From an uncultured Chthoniobacter sp. (lineage in GTDB: Bacteria; Verrucomicrobiota; Verrucomicrobiia; Chthoniobacterales; Chthoniobacteraceae): a DNA stretch of 64,000 nucleotides. The stretch lies in the NCBI GenBank assembly GCA_903874975.1, contig CAIQUL010000323.1, positions 1 to 64,000 on the forward strand. Direction: 5' to 3'. Below the pieces are notes generated by a model. That model made no database searches. It saw only the letters and a program-made list of their open reading frames with translations, and was not told the DNA's origin. A program made the position numbers and the translations under genes. Shown one piece after another: positions 50,419 through 59,769 of this stretch; positions within the stretch are counted from its first letter, which is position 1; the number at the start of each line of letters is the position of its first letter.

Positions 50419-52176
50419 GTGAGCAGCGCCCCGCAATCCCCACCCGCAGCCGACCCGCCCGCGCCTCCGCCGGAGCCAGTCCGGCGCGAGCAACCGCAGC
50501 GCCTCCCGGACACCGCGCGCGAGATCGCGGGGCGGATCCGGCAGGTGCGGTGGAAACATGGACGCACCGTTTTGTGGCGCGGGGTGGGGATGGCGGTGAC
50601 CGCACTGTGCGGGTGGCTGGTGATCGAGACGGTGACGGACTTTCTCACGAATCTCCCGTGGCTCTCGCGGCTGGCGTTCTTCCTCGTCGGCGTCGGCGGA
50701 GCGTCCGCATTGTGGTGGCAGTTTGGCCTGCGCGTGTGGTGGCGGCAGATGTCGGATGAAGCGGTGGCGCTGATGGTCGAGCGGGCGCTGCCGGAGTTCC
50801 GATCGCGGTTCATCGCGGCCGTGCAACTCGGGAAAACCGCGGAAGGTTCGGCCTCGCCCGCGCTGGTGCGTGCGCTCGTGGCGGAGACCACGGCGATGGC
50901 GGCGCAGATGAAATTCGACAACGTGGTACCGACGGGACCGACGAACACCTGGCTGCGCGCCGCGCTGCTCGCGCTCGTCGTGACGGGCGGGCTGGCGGCG
51001 TACGGCGGACATCGCACCGTCCCGCTGGTCCTGCGCGCGTGCCTCTTCACCATCCCCGTGCCGCGCCAGACGCAAATCGTGGAGGTCTCCGGCGATCGCA
51101 TCATCGCCATCGGCGACGACCTGCGCCTCGAGGCCGGGGCGCGCGGGATCGTGCCGACGAAGGGCAAATTGCGCGTGAAAACCGCGAAGGGAAAACCGCA
51201 GGAATTCGACCTCGCCGCGAACGTGGATAAGCCCGGCTCCTTCGCCCGCGTGCTGCAGAGCGTGCAGGAGCCGTTCGACTACGTCATCGCGCTCGGCGAC
51301 GCGGAAAGCCCGAGCTATCGCGTGCAGGTGAAACCGCGCCCGTCCGTGGCCAGCGTGGAGTGCCGCCAGGTCTGGCCCGCCTACACGCAGCTCCCGCCGC
51401 AGCGCCGTGCGCTCGGTGATTTGAAAATCCTCGCGGGCAGCAAACTCACGCTCAAAGTGAAGGCCAGCACCGCCGTGAAAGTGGGCGAAATCCGGCTCGT
51501 GGGCGCCGACCGCGACAAGCCCGCAAAGACTGCGCCGATGAAGCCCGCCGGGGAGGACAAGACCCTGCTCACCGGCGAAATTCCGATTCCCGCCGAAGGC
51601 GTGACGGGCATGACGCTCCAGCTCGTGGACAAGGACGGCGTCGAGTCGCGCGGCGCGGCCGTTTACCACATCGACGTGGTGAAGGACGCCCCGCCCACCG
51701 TCAAAGTCCTCTGGCCCGACCGTCGCGAAATCCTGCTCACCCGCGGAGCCACCGCGCTGATTTCCTTTGAGGCGAAGGACGACTTCGGCGTGGCCAAAGT
51801 GCGGCTGCATTACGCCGTCGATTGGGTGGAAAAAGGACCACACAAAACCATCGACCTCGAACTCGGCGACGCGCTGCCCAAGGCGGTCACGCGGCGCTTC
51901 GACTGGAAAGTCGGGGCCATCGTCCCGCGCGTCGAGGAGGGCAGCGTGATTGACTATTGGTTCGAGGTCATCGACGCCAACGACGTCACCGGCCCCGGCG
52001 TCGGGACCGTCGAGCACTACCAGGCCCGCATCGTCAGCGAAGCGGAGAAACGCGCGGACCTCGCCAACCGCCTCAGCGACGCGATGGAGGGTCTGAACGG
52101 CGTGCGGCAGGGCCAGGAGGAACTCAACAACAAGCTTGGCGAGATCATCTTCGAGAAACCGCCCGACGCGAAGTAG
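50419..52176 (+). CDS. DUF4175-like membrane protein
   Basis: Two N-terminal TM segments then extended beta-rich region; follows a BatA-like gene; GTG start inferred. Confidence 0.7.
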   Translation: MSSAPQSPPAADPPAPPPEPVRREQPQRLPDTAREIAGRIRQVRWKHGRTVLWRGVGMAVTALCGWLVIETVTDFLTNLPWLSRLAFFLVGVGGASALWWQFGLRVWWRQMSDEAVALMVERALPEFRSRFIAAVQLGKTAEGSASPALVRALVAETTAMAAQMKFDNVVPTGPTNTWLRAALLALVVTGGLAAYGGHRTVPLVLRACLFTIPVPRQTQIVEVSGDRIIAIGDDLRLEAGARGIVPTKGKLRVKTAKGKPQEFDLAANVDKPGSFARVLQSVQEPFDYVIALGDAESPSYRVQVKPRPSVASVECRQVWPAYTQLPPQRRALGDLKILAGSKLTLKVKASTAVKVGEIRLVGADRDKPAKTAPMKPAGEDKTLLTGEIPIPAEGVTGMTLQLVDKDGVESRGAAVYHIDVVKDAPPTVKVLWPDRREILLTRGATALISFEAKDDFGVAKVRLHYAVDWVEKGPHKTIDLELGDALPKAVTRRFDWKVGAIVPRVEEGSVIDYWFEVIDANDVTGPGVGTVEHYQARIVSEAEKRADLANRLSDAMEGLNGVRQGQEELNNKLGEIIFEKPPDAK

Positions 52177-52251
52177 AGCGAGGATTGTTCCCGGCGAATG
52201 GGCTCCGCCCGCTCGGCTGTCTCGCAAAGCCTCGGCTCCGCTCCGCTCCGC

Positions 52252-53628
52252 TCAGAGCGAAATGCCGAAGCGCTTGAGCTTCGCGTAGAGCGTGGGGCGG
52301 TGAATGCCGAGCAGCTCGGCGGCGCGCTTCTTGTTGCCGCCCGCGCGGCGGAGCGCGTCGAGCAGCGCCTCGCGCTCCATGCCGCCGAGGGTCAGCGGCG
52401 TGCTGCCGGTCGCGGCGGGCGCACGCATGAGATCGGGGCGCTGGATTTCGCGCGGGAGAAACTGTGGGCCGAGCACCGGGCCGTCGCACAGCACCAGCGC
52501 GTGCTCGATGGCGTTTTGCAATTCGCGCACGTTGCCCGGCCACGGGTAGGCGCGCAAAAGTTCCAGGGTCTCGGGTGCGAGCTGCGGCACGGGGCGGTCG
52601 AGTTGCCGGGCGAAGCGGCGGAGAAAGGTGTCGGTCAGTTTGGGCAGATCCTCGCGCCTTTCGCGCAGCGGCGGGACCTCGATCTCAAAGGTCTTCAGCC
52701 GGAAATAAAGGTCCTGCCGCAGCCGCCCATCCTGCACGGCCTGCGCGGGCGGACGATTGCACGCGGCGATGAGCCGGAAATTCGCGGGCAGATTTTTCAC
52801 CGAGCCGAGCGGACGAAACTCGCGCTCCTGGAGCACCCGGAGAAAGCGCGTCTGCAGCTCCACCGGCATCTCGGTGATCTCGTCGAGAAAGAGCGTGCCG
52901 CCGTGCGCCTCGGCCAGCATCCCGGGAAAGGCCGCGACCGCGCCGGTGAACGCGCCTTTCACGTAACCGAACAGCTCCGACTCGATCATGTTCGCGGGGA
53001 ACGCGCCGCAATCCAGCTTCACGATCGGCCCCGCGGCGCGCGCGCTTTGCCGATGCAGGGCGTTTGCAAAAACCTCCTTGCCCACGCCGCTCTCGCCGGT
53101 CAACAGCACGTTCGCCTCGCTCGGCGCGACGCGCGTGATGAGCTGTTCGACCTCGCGCATCCGCCGGCTGATCGCCACCGGCCCGAGCTGCGCCTCGGCC
53201 TCGCGGAGCTGCTTTTGCAGCGCCTCTTTTTCCCCGCGCAGCTTCGCCGTCTCGCGGGCCAGGGTCTGATGATCCAGCGCGCGGGTACAGAGGCTCACGA
53301 GCTCCTCCACGACATACGGTTTCGAGAGAAAATGAAACGCCCCCAGCTTGATCGACTCGATGGCGTTCGCGAGCGAGTCGTGCGCGCTCAGGACGATCAC
53401 CGGCAGCTCCGGGTACGCCGCCTTCAGCTCCCGCAGCACATCTAGCCCATCGGCATCCGGCAGCCCGAGATCGAGCAGCAGGAGATCGGGTTTGGCCTCG
53501 GCTACGCGCTTCCGCCCTTGCGCCGCGTTCTGCCCCACACGCACGGCGTAACCATGGCGGGTCAGGACCGCACTCAGCGTCGCCTGGATGGTGCGGTCGT
53601 CGTCAATGACGACGATGGTCTTCGACAT
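52252..53628 (-). CDS. NtrC-family sigma-54-dependent response regulator
   Basis: Receiver VVIDDDRTIQ..LLLLDLGLPDADGL, GESGVGKE, GAFTGA, Fis-type HTH NKKRAAELLGIHRPTLYAKLKRFGISL. Confidence 0.95.
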   Translation of the reverse strand: MSKTIVVIDDDRTIQATLSAVLTRHGYAVRVGQNAAQGRKRVAEAKPDLLLLDLGLPDADGLDVLRELKAAYPELPVIVLSAHDSLANAIESIKLGAFHFLSKPYVVEELVSLCTRALDHQTLARETAKLRGEKEALQKQLREAEAQLGPVAISRRMREVEQLITRVAPSEANVLLTGESGVGKEVFANALHRQSARAAGPIVKLDCGAFPANMIESELFGYVKGAFTGAVAAFPGMLAEAHGGTLFLDEITEMPVELQTRFLRVLQEREFRPLGSVKNLPANFRLIAACNRPPAQAVQDGRLRQDLYFRLKTFEIEVPPLRERREDLPKLTDTFLRRFARQLDRPVPQLAPETLELLRAYPWPGNVRELQNAIEHALVLCDGPVLGPQFLPREIQRPDLMRAPAATGSTPLTLGGMEREALLDALRRAGGNKKRAAELLGIHRPTLYAKLKRFGISL

Positions 53629-53638
53629 GCCAGCGAGA

Positions 53639-55504
53639 CTACCAGCGGCGGGTGAGCGTGGCGATCTTTTGTAGCAGCGCGGCGGTGTCCACCGGCTTGG
53701 CGAGGTGGTCGCTGAAGCCCGCCTCGGCGGCGAGATCGCGGTCGCTGTCGCGGGCAAACGCGGTCAGCGCCACCGCCGGCACGGTGCGCACCGGCGGAGC
53801 GAGCGCGCGCACGGCGCGGATGAAAGTGAAGCCGTCTTCGCCCGGCATCCCGATGTCCGAGATGATGCAGCCGGGCTCCCAGTCGCGCAGCACCGAGAGC
53901 GCTTCGGACACGCTGAGCGCGGTCCGCACCTCGGCCCCGGCGCGGGTCAGCACGCGATCCACGACGGCCAGCGTGTCGGGTTGGTCGTCCACGGCCAGCA
54001 CGCGCAGGCCATCGAGGCGGGCGTGGACGGTGGCCCCGTTCGTCGTGGCCGGCAGCGGGGCTCGTCCGGTCGGTCGGTTGGCGAGCTGCTCCGTGAGTTC
54101 GCGCACCGCGATCATCGGGATTTCCACGTGGAAAGTCGCGCCCTGGCCTTCGCCGGGGCTGTGCGCGGTGATGGTGCCGCCGTGGAGTTCCACCAGATGC
54201 CGCGTGATGGAAAGCCCCAGCCCGAGCCCGCTCTGGGCGCGCGACGTGCTGGCGTCCTGCTGCGCGAAGCGGTCGAAAATGCGCGGAAGAAATTCCGGGC
54301 GGATGCCCTGTCCTGTGTCGCTGACCTCCAGCGCCACCGCCGACCCGGTGCGCGTCACCGAGAGCGTGACCGTGCCGCCGCGCGGCGTGAACTTGATCGC
54401 GTTGCTCACCAGATTCCACACCACCTGCTGCAGCCGGTCGGGATCACCGAGCACTTCCATCGCCTCGTCGCCCGCGCGCAGTCCGGTCTTCACGCCGCGC
54501 GCATCGGCCGTGGGTTGCAAGCCCTCCACCACGCTCGCGGCGAGCGTCCGCACATCCACCTCGCTGATCCGCAGCCGCACTTTGCCGGAGATGATTCGCG
54601 AGACGTCGAGCAGGTCGTCGATGAGCCGCGCTTGCGCGTGGGCATTGCGATCGATGGTTTCGAGCCCCTCGCGCAATTCCTGCGGATTCTCCGGGCCCTC
54701 GCGCAGCAGACTGGTCCAGCCGACGATGGCGTTGAGCGGCGTGCGCAACTCGTGCGAGACCACGTCGAGAAACTCGTCCTTCAGCTTGTTGGCCTGCGCG
54801 GCCTCGCGGTGTGCGGATCGTTCCGAGGCGAGCAGCACCTCCACGCGATCCCGGGACGCGCGCTCCACCGCCGCCAGCTTTTCCCTTTCGCCAAAGTGCC
54901 GGCGGGTGAGAAAAAACAGGCCGATCAGCGCACCGGCGATCACGAGATGGGTAAAGAGCGTGACCGCTTTGGTGAAGGCCAGCCGCTCTTCCGCGGACGT
55001 GAGCAATCCGGTCAACGTGGTCTCCAGTTCCGCATCGAGCTGCGCCGCGAGCTGGCGGATGTTGTCCATCAATTCCTTGCCCGGTCCCCGCCGGAACATC
55101 TCTGCGGTGTCGTCGAGGCTGTGCTCCCGGCGCGCGGCGATGGCCGCTTCGAGGGCGGCCATCCTTTGCAGACCCAGCGCCTCGATTCGTTCCCGCAGCG
55201 CCGCCAAGCGCGTTTCCGTTGTGACCAGCGATTTTATCCGGAGATTCGCCCGGGCGATCGCCGCGCGGGACGCGCGATACGGCTCCAGATACCTTTCCTC
55301 CCCGGTGAGCAAAAAGCCCCGGGTTCCCGTATCCGCATCCACGTAGGCGGCGAGCAGCTCCCGCAGTTCGATGCGGATGCCGGCCACCTCCGCGATCCGC
55401 CGCTGCCCGGCACGCAGGTGCGCCGCGGTGCGCAGTGTCATGACCGCGTCGAAGACCAGCAGCAGCAGCAAAAGCGCGAACCCGCAGTGGAGGGATTTTT
55501 TCAT
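53639..55504 (-). CDS. Hybrid histidine kinase (CHASE3-like sensor, HisKA/HATPase, receiver)
   Basis: VDADTGTRGFLLTGEERYLEPYR, DVVSHELRTPLNAIVGW, VWNLVSNAIKFTPRGG, receiver CIISDIGMPGEDGFTF. Confidence 0.94.
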   Translation of the reverse strand: MKKSLHCGFALLLLLLVFDAVMTLRTAAHLRAGQRRIAEVAGIRIELRELLAAYVDADTGTRGFLLTGEERYLEPYRASRAAIARANLRIKSLVTTETRLAALRERIEALGLQRMAALEAAIAARREHSLDDTAEMFRRGPGKELMDNIRQLAAQLDAELETTLTGLLTSAEERLAFTKAVTLFTHLVIAGALIGLFFLTRRHFGEREKLAAVERASRDRVEVLLASERSAHREAAQANKLKDEFLDVVSHELRTPLNAIVGWTSLLREGPENPQELREGLETIDRNAHAQARLIDDLLDVSRIISGKVRLRISEVDVRTLAASVVEGLQPTADARGVKTGLRAGDEAMEVLGDPDRLQQVVWNLVSNAIKFTPRGGTVTLSVTRTGSAVALEVSDTGQGIRPEFLPRIFDRFAQQDASTSRAQSGLGLGLSITRHLVELHGGTITAHSPGEGQGATFHVEIPMIAVRELTEQLANRPTGRAPLPATTNGATVHARLDGLRVLAVDDQPDTLAVVDRVLTRAGAEVRTALSVSEALSVLRDWEPGCIISDIGMPGEDGFTFIRAVRALAPPVRTVPAVALTAFARDSDRDLAAEAGFSDHLAKPVDTAALLQKIATLTRRW

Positions 55505-55608
55505 GGCAGAGGTTTCCGCGACGGGCGCGGCGCGCACCCTGCCACGCAAGCCAGCCGCGCAGGCGGATTTCTCCGCACCGCACGGCTGACCGGTGGTGGT
55601 TGTGGCAA

Positions 55609-55794
55609 TCAGAGCGCGGCGATCTCGGCGCGGACTGCCTCCTTGGTGCGACCGAGGGACTTCAGCAGGCGCCCGACGAGTTCATCATCCTTGCCTTCGA
55701 CAAAAAGGAGGCCGTCGTCGGTCAGGTGCGCATATTTCTGCTTCAGTTTGCCCTTCACTTCGTTCCAGAAACCTTTGATTTCGAGTTTAGTCAT
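55609..55794 (-). CDS. CsbD-like stress protein
   Basis: 61 aa MTKLEIKGFWNEVKGKLKQKYAHLTDDGLLFVEGKDDELVGRLLKSLGRTKEAVRAEIAAL. Confidence 0.8.
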   Translation of the reverse strand: MTKLEIKGFWNEVKGKLKQKYAHLTDDGLLFVEGKDDELVGRLLKSLGRTKEAVRAEIAAL

Positions 55795-55915
55795 AGTGCC
55801 CACTGAATCGCAGCCGCGGCGCGCATGGATGTGTCGTTTCGAAGGCGATGATGCTTCACGAAAAAAAATAGCCGGCGAATACATCCACCCCGCCACTGGA
55901 TGCGTTTAACTCCGT

Positions 55916-56476
55916 ATGAATGGTGCCCACACCGACTCCCCCGAACGTCCTTTCCTGGCGACCTCCTCCGCGCTCAAAGTCACGGTCCTCTACGAAGATT
56001 TCGCCAGCGGCACGCGGGCCAAACATTTCGCCGAAAACCTCGCCATGAGCCTCGGCTCGTCCTGCCCGCTGACCGAATGCATGTGGCGGTGCGACCTGCT
56101 CGAATACCCGGCCATCGCCGACGACGTGGCCCGCTCCGCCGCGACTTCCGACTATCTCATCATCGCGCTGCGGTGGGGGCGTGCGCTCCCGCTGGCGGCG
56201 CGGGCCTGGCTGGAGAAACAAATCGAAGTCACCGCGCGGTGGCCCACCTCGCTGGTCGTGCTTTTGCTCCAGCCCGAGGGAGAAAGCGGGCCGGGAGGGT
56301 GGCGGGCGTCCGGGGGCGCCTGCCACCACCTCCGCTCCCTGTGCGCCGAGAAACACGTTCTGTTTTTCGACTGTGCCGAAACGGCGCCGCCGGACGAAGT
56401 CGTCGGGTCCCTCCGCCAGTTCCGGCACTTGTCGGCGCATGCGGACTCCGCGCGCTCCCAAACTTCTCTGGCATGA
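55916..56476 (+). CDS. Uncharacterised protein coupled to a receiver-domain gene
   Basis: LKVTVLYEDFASGTRAKHFAENLAMSLGSSCPLTECMWRCDLLEYPAIADDVARSAATSDYLIIALRWGR; ATGA overlap with downstream gene. Confidence 0.75.
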   Translation: MNGAHTDSPERPFLATSSALKVTVLYEDFASGTRAKHFAENLAMSLGSSCPLTECMWRCDLLEYPAIADDVARSAATSDYLIIALRWGRALPLAARAWLEKQIEVTARWPTSLVVLLLQPEGESGPGGWRASGGACHHLRSLCAEKHVLFFDCAETAPPDEVVGSLRQFRHLSAHADSARSQTSLA

Positions 56477-56919
56477 TCCCTCCCACCCGCACCGAAACCG
56501 TCCTCGTGGTCGATGACTGCAAAGACATGGGCACCCTGGTCGAGATCCTCCTCTGCCGGTTCGGCTATCACGTCCTCGCCGCCACGAACGGCGACGACGC
56601 GATGGACCTCGCCCGCACCACCCCGGAGATCGGCCTGCTCCTGACCAACCTCGGCATGCCCGGCATGCGCGGCGACGAATTGGCTGGGCGGTTCTCCGAG
56701 ATTCATCCCGCCGCCGCAGTGGTCTTCGTCACGAGTTTCGAGCACGAAAGCGCCCCGAAGCCCTTCGCTACGCTGGCCAAGCCGTTCACCATCGCCGACC
56801 TCCGTGCCACGGTGCGCCGCGCACTCCGAAACCGCCGGGCCAGCGCGGACACTTGGGAGGTCACTCCCTCGGCCAAGGCCATGAGCGAACCGGTGCCGCT
56901 CGTCGCCCAGTCCGCCTGA
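56473..56919 (+). CDS. Single-domain receiver protein with Asn at the expected phospho-acceptor position
   Basis: VLVVDDCKDMGTLVEILL..IGLLLTNLGMPGMRGDELAGRF..LAKPFTIADLRATVRRAL. Confidence 0.88.
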   Translation: MIPPTRTETVLVVDDCKDMGTLVEILLCRFGYHVLAATNGDDAMDLARTTPEIGLLLTNLGMPGMRGDELAGRFSEIHPAAAVVFVTSFEHESAPKPFATLAKPFTIADLRATVRRALRNRRASADTWEVTPSAKAMSEPVPLVAQSA

Positions 56920-56942
56920 GGGCCCGAAACCACTCATCCCTG

Positions 56943-57092
56943 ATGCTCACAGCAATCCTCCCAACCATGTTGGCTGCCGCCGATTCTTTCCCGCTGTCCG
57001 CGCTCGCTGGCGGCGGCCTCGGACTCGCGGCTCTCATCTTCTACTTAGCTAAAAGACGTCCGCGGCAGCCCCCGTGGGGGAGGTTCGATTGA
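56943..57092 (+). CDS. Possible small membrane protein (49 aa)
   Basis: MLTAILPTMLAAADSFPLSALAGGGLGLAALIFYLAKRRPRQPPWGRFD*; short ORF only. Confidence 0.4.
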   Translation: MLTAILPTMLAAADSFPLSALAGGGLGLAALIFYLAKRRPRQPPWGRFD

Positions 57093-57194
57093 GTAACCGC
57101 CTGCGTGGCCTATCGTGCGCGGCGTCGGCGAGCAAACCGGCGCGCGACGACGGGTCAACAGGGTCTCGCATCGCTCAACCCCGCGGCCGACGCC

Positions 57195-59588
57195 ATGTCC
57201 ACGAAACCTTCCACTGACGATACCCTCCGCGCCGAAAACGCGAAGCTGCGCACGCGGCTGGAGGAGGCGGAAGAGATGCTTCGCGCGATCCGCGCCGGCG
57301 CGGTGGATGCGCGCGTGGTGGAATGCTCTGCCCGCCCGCAGGTCTCCACCCTCCAGGCCCCCGACGCCGAGCAGAGCCGCTTCCTCGGCGACATGCTCGC
57401 GCAGGTCAGCGATGCGGTCATCGCCACCGACCTCGAGGAGCGCGTCACTTTCCTCAACGCCGCCGCCGAGCGCCAATACGGCGTCCGCGCCCGCGAGGTG
57501 CTGGGTCGCGGCTTCGCCGACATTTGCACCCGGCAGTGGCCGAACCCCGACGCCGAAGCCGGCATGTGGACCGCCCTGCACGAGCGCGGCGAATGGCGCG
57601 GGGAACTGATCCACCACACCCCCGACGGCCACGCGCTGCACGTCGAGAAGGTCATCACCACACTGCGTGGCCCCGACGGCGCGCGCACCGGCTACATCGC
57701 CGCCATCCGCGACATCACCGCGCGCAAGGAAGCCGACCTCCGCACCGCGCTGGACGAGCACGCGATCGTCGCGGTGGCCGATCCGCAAGGGCACATCACT
57801 TTCGTGAACGACAATTTCTGCGCGATCTCGAAGTATTCGCGCGAAGAGTTGCTGGGACAGGATCTTCGCATCATCAATTCCGGCACTCATCCGAAGGAGT
57901 TCTTCCGCGACCTCTGGGCGACGATCGAGCGCGGGAAAGTGTGGCAGGGCGACATCCGCAATCGCGCGAAGGATGGCAGCTTTTATTGGTTCGCGACAAC
58001 CATCGTCCCCTTCCTCGATGAACACGGGAAGCCGTGGCAATACGTGACCGTCTGCACGGACATCACCGTGCGCAAGGAAGCCGAATCCGCGAGGCAGGAG
58101 CGCATGCACCTCGCCGCCGAAGCCACCGGCGTCGGCATCTGGGAACGGAACGTCATTACGAACGCGATCCACTGGGATGCGTTGATGTTCCGCATCTACG
58201 GCATCGAGCCCACGCCGGATGGGTTCGTGCATTACCAAGACTGGAGCGGTGCGGTGCTGCCCGAGGATCTGGCGGAGAATGAGGCCATCCTCCAGGACAC
58301 CGTCCGCCGTACCGGGCAGAGCAGCCGGGAATTTCGCATCCGGCGGCGCAGTGACGGCGAGTGCCGCTGGGTTCAGTCGGTGGAGACGGTCCGCAAAAAT
58401 GCCGCCGGGCAGACGGAATGGGTGGCGGGGACGAACCTGGACGTCACCGAACGGAAAGAGGCGGAACAGGCGATCCGCGAGGAAGCGGAGCGGAAGGACG
58501 AATTCCTCGCCATGCTCGGTCATGAGCTGCGCAACCCGCTCAACGCCATCCGGCACGCGGTGCAAATCGGCCACGAGAGGCCCTTGGACCTGGAAGGCAC
58601 CCGGTGGGCCGCGAACGTGATCGACCACCAGAGCGAGCAGCTTTCCCGGATGGTGGACGATCTCCTCGACGTGGCGCGCATCAATCGCGGGCGCATCGAG
58701 CTGCGCGTGGAATCGCTCGATCTCGTCCCCGTGCTGGAGCGCGCGATCGCCGTAGCGTGGCCGCTCCTCGTGCAGCGGGGGCACCGCTTCACGAGCACCA
58801 TCGGGAGCCAGCTCCGCGTCACCGGAGACGCCGCGCGGCTCGAGCAGGTCTTTGTGAATCTCCTGAGCAATGCCGCAAAATACACGCCGGACGACGGCCG
58901 CATTTCCGTCCGGGCGCAAAACGAAGACGGTGAAGTGGTGGTCGCCATCACGGACAACGGCGTGGGTATTTCCACCGACCTCCTGCCGCACGTCTTCGAC
59001 CTTTTCCGCCAGGCCGACAGCACCCTCGACCGCGCCCTGGGCGGCCTCGGCATTGGCCTCAGTGTGGTGAAATCTCTCGTCGAAATGCACCTCGGTCGCG
59101 TCGCGGTCGAAAGCGCCGGTGAGAATGCCGGCACGACCGTCACGGTGCGCCTGCCGCTCCTGATCGAGATGGAAACCGCCGCCCCATCCGCACCGCCTGC
59201 CCACGGCGCCGCCCTGCCGAAGCCCGTGCGCGTCCTCATCGTGGACGACCACAAAGACGCCGCCGAGGCGCTTGGACGCCTGCTGAAGCGGCGCAACTGC
59301 GAAGTGCGCTGCGCCCACACCGGCCCCGACGCCGTGACCGCCGCCCGCGAATTCCTCCCCGCCGCGCTGCTCCTCGACCTCGGCCTGCCCGGCTTCGACG
59401 GCTACGAAGTCGCCCGCATCCTCCGCGCCGAAGCGCCCTTCGCCGATGCCCTCTTCATCGCCATCTCCGGCTATGCCCAAGAAGGCGACCGCCAGTGCTG
59501 CCTCGCCGGTGGCTTCGCTGCGCACTTCGCCAAACCGCTCGACTTTCCCAAACTCGTGGATGCCATCCACGCCGGCTGCCTGGCGTAG
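57195..59588 (+). CDS. Multi-PAS hybrid histidine kinase with C-terminal receiver
   Basis: Repeated PAS/PAC blocks (DAVIATDLEERVTFLNAAAERQYG, AVADPQGHITFVNDNFCAISKYSREELLGQD), AMLGHELRNPLNAIRHA, receiver ALLLDLGLPGFDGYEVA. Confidence 0.94.
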   Translation: MSTKPSTDDTLRAENAKLRTRLEEAEEMLRAIRAGAVDARVVECSARPQVSTLQAPDAEQSRFLGDMLAQVSDAVIATDLEERVTFLNAAAERQYGVRAREVLGRGFADICTRQWPNPDAEAGMWTALHERGEWRGELIHHTPDGHALHVEKVITTLRGPDGARTGYIAAIRDITARKEADLRTALDEHAIVAVADPQGHITFVNDNFCAISKYSREELLGQDLRIINSGTHPKEFFRDLWATIERGKVWQGDIRNRAKDGSFYWFATTIVPFLDEHGKPWQYVTVCTDITVRKEAESARQERMHLAAEATGVGIWERNVITNAIHWDALMFRIYGIEPTPDGFVHYQDWSGAVLPEDLAENEAILQDTVRRTGQSSREFRIRRRSDGECRWVQSVETVRKNAAGQTEWVAGTNLDVTERKEAEQAIREEAERKDEFLAMLGHELRNPLNAIRHAVQIGHERPLDLEGTRWAANVIDHQSEQLSRMVDDLLDVARINRGRIELRVESLDLVPVLERAIAVAWPLLVQRGHRFTSTIGSQLRVTGDAARLEQVFVNLLSNAAKYTPDDGRISVRAQNEDGEVVVAITDNGVGISTDLLPHVFDLFRQADSTLDRALGGLGIGLSVVKSLVEMHLGRVAVESAGENAGTTVTVRLPLLIEMETAAPSAPPAHGAALPKPVRVLIVDDHKDAAEALGRLLKRRNCEVRCAHTGPDAVTAAREFLPAALLLDLGLPGFDGYEVARILRAEAPFADALFIAISGYAQEGDRQCCLAGGFAAHFAKPLDFPKLVDAIHAGCLA

Positions 59589-59769
59589 CGCCGGCATCGA
59601 AGGGAAGGGGAACCTCCGTCATGCGGACGCCAAGAAAGCGGCGCTCGGATCGCTGCGTCCGGCGACAGCGAGTCGGACGAATGTGGACGATGACTTTGCT
59701 GGAATTCGCCTGCGGCACGCTGGATCTTCCCATGGAAATTCCGAGGCTGCGAAGAAGCGGGGCCCACCC

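Noticed and set aside
50119-52227. 702 aa minus-strand ORF
   Set aside because: Antisense to the DUF4175-like gene; low-complexity RH-rich translation.
53705-55909. 734 aa plus-strand ORF
   Set aside because: Antisense to the CHASE3-like hybrid kinase; shadow composition.
57045-59597. 850 aa minus-strand ORF
   Set aside because: Antisense to the PAS hybrid kinase; no coherent domain.
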